DNA of 9,065 bases, from the NCBI GenBank assembly GCA_031973235.1, contig DALYDM010000023.1, forward strand, positions 1 through 9,065, written 5' to 3'. Of this stretch, positions 1 through 4,401 are shown one piece after another; within the stretch, counting starts at the first letter, position 1, and each line of letters begins with the position of its first letter. The notes under the pieces are model-generated. The model saw nothing but the letters and a program-made list of their open reading frames with translations. It was not told the origin of the DNA and did no database searches. The position numbers and the translations under genes are program-made. Source of the stretch: JAGOQQ01 sp031973235. Lineage in GTDB: Bacteria > Patescibacteriota > Minisyncoccia > Phycocordibacterales > UBA9973.

Positions 1-196
1 TAGATTTTATTTCACCTTTTATTACTGATGATGCAACATCAGAAAGAGCAACTTCTGTAACAACCTTTTTCTCTTGAGCAACAAGTGTATACAGTGCAGT
101 GAGTGCCATAAAAAACAAAATGATAGCAACCATTTGCGTTCCCATTTTTGGTGGGTTCTTTTTTGATTTTTTTGGTATTTTTATATTAGTTTCCAT
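1..196 (-). CDS. ftsH: FtsH-like ATP-dependent zinc metalloprotease, N-terminal fragment
   Basis: Only the first 65 codons are in the window; the gene runs off the left edge. The visible protein has a Lys/Pro-rich cytoplasmic start (METNIKIPKKSKKNPPK), one hydrophobic segment at about residues 19-41 (MVAIILFFMALTALYTLVA), then EVALSDVASSVIKGEIKS. That last stretch resembles the start of the FtsH extracytoplasmic domain, where bacterial members have a Y/LSD-F-...-V-x-x-G-x-V-K-x-I pattern. In the family this leads to a second membrane helix, an AAA+ module and an HExxH protease that degrades membrane and misfolded proteins. None of those catalytic parts is visible, so the call rests on topology and the short domain match. 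The start is the ATG at 196, 8 nt behind a perfect TATAAT. Other single-pass proteins with a similar N-terminus cannot be excluded. Confidence 0.68.
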   Translation of the reverse strand, partial: METNIKIPKKSKKNPPKMGTQMVAIILFFMALTALYTLVAQEKKVVTEVALSDVASSVIKGEIKS

Positions 197-204
197 GTAG
201 GCGC

Positions 205-210
205 ATTATA
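205..210 (-). promoter_or_regulatory. -10 element (TATAAT) for the ftsH-like gene
   Basis: On the minus strand a perfect TATAAT ends 8 nt before the ATG at 196. Transcription from it would start about 0-3 nt before the start codon, giving an essentially leaderless mRNA. No good -35 box is visible. It sits just downstream of the terminator of the preceding minus-strand gene, which supports an independent promoter here. Confidence 0.55.
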
Positions 211-221
211 CACAAATTCGT

Positions 222-259
222 TAATAATAAAAAATACCTGAAATCAATCTCAGGTATTT
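222..259 (-). terminator. Intrinsic terminator of the 118-residue gene
   Basis: A perfect 10-bp stem (232-241 with 250-259, AAATACCTGA / TCAGGTATTT) encloses an 8-nt loop. On the minus strand it is followed by a T-rich tract (TTTTATTATT). It begins 5 nt beyond the stop codon of the 118-residue gene and separates that gene from the ftsH-like gene. Confidence 0.8.
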
Positions 260-264
260 ATAGG

Positions 265-621
265 TCACTTAATCGTTCTTCCGCACGACAAGCACATTAC
301 TCTTACGTGTCCCCAGCCAGCAATATAAAACTGTGGTGAATGTATATGCTTAATCTCATTTAATTCAATTGTCATTTTTTGATGACTTAAAATTTTACAA
401 TCAAACATCATTTTAGTAAAAGTGATCGTGTCAATCATTGTACTCTTACCACAATAAAAGAGCATTAAATTTCTTTCAACAGTCTCACCGGATATCGAGA
501 ATGTTTTTCCTTTTCGAATTATCATTCCTGGATACGTATTTGTTAAACCAGAATAACCTGAATCATAATTGACCTCTTTTAAGTCAATGTCTTCTTGTGC
601 AATGAAGTGTAGTTTTTTCAT
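265..621 (-). CDS. Hypothetical protein, 118 residues
   Basis: I do not recognise this protein. It is 118 residues, with no signal peptide or membrane helix visible, and a beta-strand-like alternation of hydrophobic and polar residues in the middle (MIIRKGKTFSISG, NLMLFYCGKSTMIDTITF). Near the C-terminus is a CLSCGR segment (Cys-x-x-Cys at about residues 111-114). A second cysteine pair that would complete a zinc site is not obvious, since Cys57 and Cys75 are isolated. The gene is a single unit: a terminator follows its TGA stop and the next gene upstream (smpB) is divergent. No Shine-Dalgarno sequence is seen; the ATG follows an A-rich run. The clean terminator and uninterrupted frame support a real gene, but its function is unknown. 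Confidence 0.6.
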   Translation of the reverse strand: MKKLHFIAQEDIDLKEVNYDSGYSGLTNTYPGMIIRKGKTFSISGETVERNLMLFYCGKSTMIDTITFTKMMFDCKILSHQKMTIELNEIKHIHSPQFYIAGWGHVRVMCLSCGRTIK

Positions 622-650
622 TTTTTTAATTATTTAGATTTAGAATGAGC

Positions 651-735
651 AAACCAGCTTTTAAAAAGCTGGTTTAAAAGGAGAAATATTTTTTTCACAT
701 CAAAAATCAGCTTTTTAAAGACAAAGCTGTTGATG
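651..735. repeat. Two related palindromes in the divergent spacer before smpB
   Basis: The stretch 622-833 between the divergent 118-residue gene and smpB holds no protein gene. It contains a perfect 12-bp inverted repeat around one base (651-662 / 664-675, core CCAGCTTTT / AAAAGCTGG). Beyond it is an imperfect one: CAGCTTT at 708-714 with AAAGCTG at 723-729, flanked by CATCA (698-702) and TGATG (731-735). Both share the CAGCTTTT...AAAGCTG core. Neither is followed by a T-tract on either strand, so they do not look like ordinary terminators. They could be operator sites or RNA hairpins in a long leader. Confidence 0.5.
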
Positions 736-817
736 CCACTCGTTTTGATTTGAGCGTATTAAAAAATTCATATGTAAATATAGTACTTTTTTTAAATTTT
801 ATGTCAATCCGCAGTCA

Positions 818-826
818 TGATAGAAT
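818..826 (+). promoter_or_regulatory. Extended -10 element of smpB
   Basis: TGATAGAAT fits the extended -10 pattern (TGn followed by TAGAAT) and ends 7 nt before the ATG at 834. The hexamer 17 nt upstream (TTTATG, 798-803) is only a weak -35 match, as is common for extended -10 promoters. Transcription would begin at or next to the start codon. Confidence 0.45.
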
Positions 827-833
827 CATTTAT

Positions 834-1283
834 ATGGCGACATTTGCGATAAACAAAAAAGCACATTTTGACTACGAAATTCTCGAAACCTTTGAAGCAG
901 GCATCGAGCTACTTGGTATTGAAGTCAAATCTATTCGTGCAGGTCGTGCACAACTTCTCGGGAGTTTTGTGATTATTCGTGGAAGTGAAGCATACATCAC
1001 CGGACTTACTATTCCACCATTTCAAGCAAACAACACACCACTTTCATACATCGAAGACCGCACGAGAAAAATTCTTTTGAACAAAAAACAGATTACAAGT
1101 ATCGAGGAATCACTCAAAAACAAAGGTTTGACACTTATCGCTATTTCATTGTACAATAAAGGTCCAAAGATCAAGATAGAAATTGGTCTTGCAAAAGGAA
1201 AGAAGAAATTCGACAAGCGCGAAACAATCAAAAAACGCGACACAGATCGAGAACTTCGAAGAACTTTGAAAACAGGAAAATAA
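834..1283 (+). CDS. smpB: SsrA-binding protein SmpB
   Basis: SmpB binds the tRNA-like end of tmRNA and carries it into stalled ribosomes for trans-translation. The 149-residue product has the usual family length and hallmarks: NKKAHFDYEILETFEAGIEL near the start, then GIEVKSIRAGRAQL (about residues 28-41), a beta-barrel core, and the basic tail GLAKGKKKFDKRETIKKRD that the family places in the mRNA channel. The start is the ATG at 834, because family homology begins exactly at MATFAINKKAH. The frame is open back to a TTG at 750, but those 28 extra codons have no SmpB character and lie across the extended -10 element. The stop codon (1281-1283) is separated by one base from the 5' end of tmRNA, so the protein and its RNA partner are almost certainly cotranscribed. 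Confidence 0.96.
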   Translation: MATFAINKKAHFDYEILETFEAGIELLGIEVKSIRAGRAQLLGSFVIIRGSEAYITGLTIPPFQANNTPLSYIEDRTRKILLNKKQITSIEESLKNKGLTLIAISLYNKGPKIKIEIGLAKGKKKFDKRETIKKRDTDRELRRTLKTGK

Positions 1284-1284
1284 T

Positions 1285-1672
1285 GGGGATGCCAGGCATC
1301 GACAATAGTCTACTTCTCTCATGTGCATGTCGAGCACGTACGTATAGCTCGTAAATCATCGTACATTTTTCTAAATGGAAAAACATTTAGTTCAGTAAAG
1401 TCACCTTACGCAAGTAAGTTTGGTTTTGCTCCAGCATTCGCTTAATAGCGTAGCTGGTGTCACTCGTCACGACATCCGATAGTGATTGAGGGGCAATATT
1501 TTATCGGGTTACGAAATGTGAATGTTCGACACATTTTCGACAATCATTGAACTCGATTCATATTTATCTTGCGAGTTTCCAAGAATATGAATTTAAATCA
1601 TTGAAACACGACACACATGTAGAAACATTTGAGAAACACTCTTGCACGGGGGTTCGAATCCCCCCATCTCCA
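1285..1672 (+). ncRNA. ssrA: tmRNA (transfer-messenger RNA)
   Basis: tmRNA rescues stalled ribosomes and tags the nascent peptide for degradation. The ends pair as a tRNA-like acceptor stem, GGGGATG (1285-1291) with CATCTCC (1665-1671), including the G3-U70 wobble that marks alanine identity. The discriminator is A1672; CCA is not encoded. The T arm is a 5-bp G/C stem around TTCGAAT (1648-1664). CGAGC/GCTCG with loop GTACG and downstream CGTAC forms pseudoknot PK1. A CTAAATG/CATTTAG hairpin (1371-1390) lies just before the reading frame. The tag frame ends ...YASKFGFAPAFA, followed by TAA TAG (1443-1448) in the loop of a hairpin built from CCAGC/GCTGG and CGC/GCG, as expected for H5. Further pseudoknot helices follow (TCACT/AGTGA with CCGATA/TATCGG; ATTCATATT/AATATGAAT). 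The resume codon is uncertain: GTA 1395 or AAG 1398. Confidence 0.96.
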
Positions 1673-1719
1673 CAAAATAAAAAACACCTGCGGGTGTTTT
1701 TTATTTTGTGGAGATGGGG
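1662..1719. repeat. 27-bp perfect inverted repeat spanning the tmRNA 3' end and terminator
   Basis: Positions 1662-1688 and 1693-1719 are exact reverse complements around a 4-nt loop (TGCG). The left arm holds three bases of the T stem, the 3' strand of the acceptor stem and the discriminator base. The right arm therefore ends in a copy (GGAGATGGGG) that could pair with the tmRNA 3' end. Confidence 0.9.
1679..1704 (+). terminator. Intrinsic terminator of smpB-ssrA
   Basis: The inner part of the inverted repeat, AACACC - TGCG - GGTGTT followed by a T-rich run (TTTTATTTT), is a standard terminator starting about 7 nt after the tmRNA 3' end. If transcription stops in the T run, the acceptor stem stays free to form. 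Confidence 0.8.
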
Positions 1720-1757
1720 TAAAGTACCTGCGAACTTTTAATAATATTTTAAAACTA

Positions 1758-1787
1758 TTGACAAAACACCATATATCGTGCTATAAT
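1758..1787 (+). promoter_or_regulatory. Consensus promoter of the 161-residue membrane protein gene
   Basis: A perfect TTGACA (1758-1763) and a perfect TATAAT (1782-1787) are separated by 18 nt. This gives a start near 1794 and a leader of about 19 nt before the ATG at 1813. It is the strongest-looking promoter in the window. Confidence 0.85.
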
Positions 1788-1812
1788 TTGATAAACCTTA
1801 ATACGAAAAAAA

Positions 1813-2298
1813 ATGATAGCAATTGCATTAGTACTCGGGATTACTTCCTTTTTCCTTACCTACTTTCTTGTTCACGAGATAAGAAAAAACAAAAAAATGG
1901 AAAAGGAAAATGATGGCTTACGCCATCTTGCGCTGCACAGAGAAACCAATCTAAACACGCTCATCGAGAGCGGGCTGCCTACTGAAACCATCGCCAACAT
2001 TCTGGCACACCGAATTCAATTTATGATTGAAAGCAATGCTTCGATTAAATCAGTACTCGATTTATGCGACGAACTTTTTATCACAAACCAAGTAGTAATC
2101 CCTGTTGGTGCACAGTCAAATATCGACAAGGTACGTGCAAAAATTCAACAAATCGTTTCAGAAAGATTCGATCGCGAAAAACTTCAAGATTGGGTCAATT
2201 CAAGCAAGCTGAATGAAAAACAACTAAAAAGAATTGACGCCTCTTTTTTCAGAAGTATTACAAAATCAATGATTGTATGGAGCCCTCTTGATAATTAA
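1813..2298 (+). CDS. Hypothetical single-pass membrane protein, 161 residues
   Basis: I do not recognise a family. The N-terminus is one strongly hydrophobic segment (about residues 2-21, IAIALVLGITSFFLTYFLVH) followed by basic residues (RKNKK). This predicts a signal anchor with the short N-terminus outside and the rest in the cytoplasm. The remainder is polar and probably helical, with a possible short coiled coil right after the membrane segment (KKMEKENDGLRHL) and a charged C-terminal half. No catalytic or metal motif stands out. It is monocistronic: a consensus promoter lies just upstream, after the tmRNA terminator, and a terminator follows its TAA. No Shine-Dalgarno sequence is visible before the ATG (GAAAAAAAATG). 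The strong promoter suggests good expression. Its position between ribosome-rescue and tRNA-modification genes says nothing definite about function. Confidence 0.75.
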   Translation: MIAIALVLGITSFFLTYFLVHEIRKNKKMEKENDGLRHLALHRETNLNTLIESGLPTETIANILAHRIQFMIESNASIKSVLDLCDELFITNQVVIPVGAQSNIDKVRAKIQQIVSERFDREKLQDWVNSSKLNEKQLKRIDASFFRSITKSMIVWSPLDN

Positions 2299-2315
2299 AG
2301 TGCTTCATATTATTC

Positions 2316-2344
2316 CGCCTCGCTTCAACGCGAGGTGTTTTTTT
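2316..2344 (+). terminator. Intrinsic terminator after the 161-residue gene
   Basis: An 8-bp stem with one G-T pair (CGCCTCGC 2316-2323 with GCGAGGTG 2330-2337) and a 6-nt loop is followed by seven T. The T-tract overlaps the stop codon of the convergent truB gene (2343-2345). There is no T-tract on the minus strand side, so it mainly serves the plus-strand gene. Confidence 0.85.
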
Positions 2345-3107
2345 ATTTCTCACTTTCTTCAATTTTATACTCCCCCACCCTTGTTCTCTTGATATGATAC
2401 GCAAGTCCACCATATCCAAGACTTCGCGCGAGTTTTTGGGCAACGACGCGCATGTATGCACCACTCCCACACTTGATTCGTAGCGTTATCATACACACAT
2501 TATTCTCACCATATTCTTCAATCGTACTTTCCCATTTTCGTACTATCGCTTCTTGTCTGAAATCTCCTTCAACCATTTCAATTCTACTTTTTATTTCATC
2601 GAGTAATTCACTTAGTGTGAAATTTTTTTTTGAAAGTAATTCAATCGTATCGATCACCACGGTGTGAAGCGGAATATCTTTTGCCAAAAGTGGCGCATTT
2701 CGTGCCCATTCAAAAAGCGGTTTGCCATTTACAGGTTTTGAAGAAAAAATTGGATATGGTTCTTCATGCGTGCCAACAAGAGCGGCACATTTCTCTGCTA
2801 TCAATGAATTTTCAATGTCACCAACATCAGAAACCTCTTCGACGATTCCAAGTACATCGCCAGTATCAGTAGAAACACCAACAAGTACCGAAATTTCATA
2901 CTCTTTATCCACCGACAAATATTCATCTTTCTTTTTCGTCATCTCGCCCGAGAGCACCAAAAGCACTCCTTCTGCCATTGGATCTAATCTTCCAGCGTAG
3001 GTCATTGGTGTATTTTTGTATTCTGGGAATTCTTCCTGAAATCGCTTAATTCGCGAAAGTGGAGTCTCGCCCTCCCTTTTATATAGATTGTGAATTCCCT
3101 CGTTCAT
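2343..3107 (-). CDS. truB: tRNA pseudouridine-55 synthase TruB
   Basis: TruB isomerises U55 of the tRNA T loop to pseudouridine. In this 254-residue protein the family motifs appear in order. YKREGETPLSRIKRF (about 9-23) replaces the usual K-x-x-G-x-T-S. The catalytic loop is AGRLDPMAEGVLLV with Asp42, and Y70 lies in the KEYEISVLVG strand. Then come VSTDTGDVLG (78-87), the substrate segment PIFSSKPVNGKPLFEWAR (119-136), and CGSGAYMRVVAQKLARSLG (213-231). GRLDP replaces the common GTLDP. The length leaves no room for the C-terminal PUA-like domain of many bacterial TruB proteins, so this is essentially a catalytic-domain enzyme. The gene is divergent from infC and convergent with the 161-residue gene. 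An extended -10 (TGATAGATT, 3114-3122) ends 6 nt before the ATG, which suggests a near-leaderless transcript. Confidence 0.9.
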   Translation of the reverse strand: MNEGIHNLYKREGETPLSRIKRFQEEFPEYKNTPMTYAGRLDPMAEGVLLVLSGEMTKKKDEYLSVDKEYEISVLVGVSTDTGDVLGIVEEVSDVGDIENSLIAEKCAALVGTHEEPYPIFSSKPVNGKPLFEWARNAPLLAKDIPLHTVVIDTIELLSKKNFTLSELLDEIKSRIEMVEGDFRQEAIVRKWESTIEEYGENNVCMITLRIKCGSGAYMRVVAQKLARSLGYGGLAYHIKRTRVGEYKIEESEK

Positions 3108-3113
3108 ACCTCA

Positions 3114-3122
3114 AATCTATCA
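3114..3122 (-). promoter_or_regulatory. Extended -10 element of truB
   Basis: On the minus strand TGATAGATT (TGn plus TAGATT) ends 6 nt upstream of the truB ATG. It closely resembles the smpB element TGATAGAAT in sequence and distance. No -35 box is evident. Confidence 0.4.
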
Positions 3123-3177
3123 CAAAATACAGGCTTTTTTGTGTTTTTTCAGTGGGTTTCCAAAATGTCCATTACTG

Positions 3178-3206
3178 TTGACTTTCATGCTTAAATTCGC
3201 TATTAT
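3178..3206 (+). promoter_or_regulatory. Promoter of the infC-rpmI-rplT operon
   Basis: TTGACT (3178-3183) and TATTAT (3201-3206) are spaced by exactly 17 nt. The predicted start is near 3213, giving a leader of about 35 nt before the infC UUG. Confidence 0.75.
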
Positions 3207-3218
3207 AAAAGCCAAGGT

Positions 3219-3239
3219 AATCGTGTCTCACGATTTTTT
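3219..3239 (+). promoter_or_regulatory. Terminator-like hairpin in the infC leader (candidate attenuator)
   Basis: A perfect 7-bp stem AATCGTG (3219-3225) / CACGATT (3229-3235) with a 3-nt loop is followed directly by T residues up to 3239. It lies between the infC promoter and the infC start codon. No plus-strand gene upstream needs terminating, since truB runs the other way. It is therefore placed to attenuate the IF3-L35-L20 operon or to shape access to the start codon 8 nt further on. Confidence 0.6.
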
Positions 3240-3247
3240 AATTTACG

Positions 3248-3760
3248 TTGAAGGAACGAATAAACAACCAAATACGCGCCCTACAGCTTCGCATTATTGA
3301 CGATGAAGGAAACAATCTCGGGGTATTATCTCGAGAAGAGGCTCTTTCTCTTGCACAGGCAAAAGGTCTTGATCTTATTGAGATTTCGGCAACCACAAAT
3401 CCACCAATCGCAAAGATTATGGACTTTGGAAAGTACCAATATCTTGAAAATAAGAAACAAAAGAAAGCCAAAGCAGGAGCAAAGACAACAGAAACAAAGT
3501 CAATACAAATCAAAATTGCCACTGGCGATCATGATCTTGAACTCAAAGCAAAAAAGGCATCTGAATGGTTGAAAGAAGGTCACAGAATCAAAGTTGAACT
3601 CTTCCTTGCAGGTAGAGCAAAATACATGAAAGAAGACTTCCTAAAAGAACGTCTCGATCGCGTACTTCACCTTATAACTGAGCATTACAAGATTTCCGAG
3701 CCTGTCAAAAAAAGTCCGAAAGGTCTTATGGTGACAATCGAGAAAGAAAGTAAAAAATAA
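3248..3760 (+). CDS. infC: Translation initiation factor IF-3
   Basis: IF3 binds the 30S subunit, prevents premature 50S joining and checks the initiator codon. The 170-residue product has the complete two-domain layout. The N domain is RINNQIRALQLRIIDDEGNNLGVLSREEAL (about 4-33), ending around the PIAKIMDFGKYQYLENKKQKKAK linker helix. The C domain contains GDHDLELKAKKASEWLKEGHRIKVELFLAGRAKYMKEDF (about 92-130) and a basic tail. The start is TTG at 3248. An in-frame TAA lies at 3239-3241 and the next in-frame ATG is deep inside the protein, so a non-AUG start is unavoidable. Rare starts are a known basis of infC autoregulation in enterobacteria (AUU); UUG here may serve the same purpose. It is first in the infC-rpmI-rplT operon, a widely conserved order. 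Confidence 0.95.
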   Translation: MKERINNQIRALQLRIIDDEGNNLGVLSREEALSLAQAKGLDLIEISATTNPPIAKIMDFGKYQYLENKKQKKAKAGAKTTETKSIQIKIATGDHDLELKAKKASEWLKEGHRIKVELFLAGRAKYMKEDFLKERLDRVLHLITEHYKISEPVKKSPKGLMVTIEKESKK

Positions 3761-3797
3761 TTAAGAGACACAAACAAGAAAGTTAACGATCAAATTT

Positions 3798-3992
3798 ATG
3801 AGTATCAAAACCAACAAATCATATTCAAAACGCTTGAAGGTTACAAAGACTGGTAAGCTCAAGGCTCGAAAGCCAGGATTCAACCACTTCAATGCAAAAC
3901 AATCTCGAGCGACACAACTCGGTGGACGAGTAGCAACAGATTTCACTATTAAGCCAAAGGCAAAAAGCCGAATGCTTCCTGGTGTAAAATAA
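3798..3992 (+). CDS. rpmI: 50S ribosomal protein L35
   Basis: L35 is a small, strongly basic protein of the large ribosomal subunit. The 64-residue product matches family length and layout: KTNKSYSKRLKVTKTGKLKARKPGFNHF corresponds to the K-T-x-K-x-x-x-K-R-F-K-V-T-x-x-G-K-x-K start of the family. The C-terminal KPKAKSRMLPGVK keeps the basic then Leu-Pro ending. The start ATG at 3798 follows infC by 37 nt with no terminator between them, and rplT follows after 35 nt. The MSIKT start is slightly different from the usual MPKMKT. Confidence 0.93.
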   Translation: MSIKTNKSYSKRLKVTKTGKLKARKPGFNHFNAKQSRATQLGGRVATDFTIKPKAKSRMLPGVK

Positions 3993-4027
3993 CCAACTTA
4001 TTATCAATCACTTTATAGACTAGTATT

Positions 4028-4369
4028 ATGACACGAGTAAAACGAGGCGTTACCGCTCTCAAGCGACGCCGAAACATTCTAAAAAGAGTAAAAGGATTCC
4101 GTTTTGGACGAGGAACAAAGGAAATCGAAGCAAAGACTGCACTCCTCCACGCGGGAACACATGCATTTGCTCACCGACGAGATAAAAAATCTGATCGACG
4201 ACGACTATGGCAAGTGAAGATCAATGCAGCACTTCGCCCACTTGGATACTCATACTCAAAATTCATTGGAGCACTCACAAAGAAATCAATCGGTGTTGAT
4301 CGAAAAATTCTTGCTGATATGGCAGAACACAACCCTTCATCATTCGAGCGAGTTGTAAAATCTCTCTAA
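4028..4369 (+). CDS. rplT: 50S ribosomal protein L20
   Basis: L20 binds 23S rRNA early in 50S assembly. It also represses its own operon in several bacteria through an rRNA-like structure in the mRNA; I did not identify such a structure here. The 113-residue protein is nearly full family length and typical throughout: TRVKRGVTALKRRRNILKRVKGFRFGRG at the N-terminus, then HRRDKKSDRRRLWQVKINAALRPLGYSYSKFI (about 49-80), and the C-terminal globular part with GVDRKILADMAEHNPSSFERVV. It is the last gene of the infC operon. Its TAA stop lies at the edge of the following bidirectional terminator. Confidence 0.96.
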   Translation: MTRVKRGVTALKRRRNILKRVKGFRFGRGTKEIEAKTALLHAGTHAFAHRRDKKSDRRRLWQVKINAALRPLGYSYSKFIGALTKKSIGVDRKILADMAEHNPSSFERVVKSL

Positions 4370-4401
4370 TAATAAAACCCTCTTGTGAGGGTTTTATTAT
4401 T
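4368..4401. terminator. Bidirectional terminator between rplT and the LOG-family gene
   Basis: A perfect 15-bp inverted repeat (4368-4382 / 4387-4401, AATAATAAAACCCTC and its complement) encloses the loop TTGT. Its A- and T-rich outer arms give a T-tract on both strands. The outer arm holds bases of the rplT stop on one side and the whole stop codon of the convergent gene (4397-4399) on the other. Confidence 0.85.

Noticed and set aside
750..833. Upstream TTG start extending SmpB by 28 residues
   Set aside because: The added residues have no SmpB similarity and lie over the extended -10 element; family homology and normal length begin at the ATG at 834.
1721..1739. Possible degenerate tRNA T-arm (AAAGT...ACTTT) next to the right arm of the tmRNA inverted repeat
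   Set aside because: The loop does not match the T-loop consensus and no other tRNA part is present; the pairing is only 5 AT-rich bp.
1547..1913. Open frames of 64 and 94 codons across the tmRNA 3' half and the start of the next gene
   Set aside because: They cover tmRNA, its terminator and the promoter of the 161-residue gene. The protein sequences look like chance translation of structured RNA.
3121..3143. CACAAAA/TTTTGTG inverted repeat followed by T run between truB and infC
   Set aside because: A weak, AU-rich 7-bp stem with no plus-strand transcript entering it, so a terminator role is not supported; chance in AT-rich DNA is likely.
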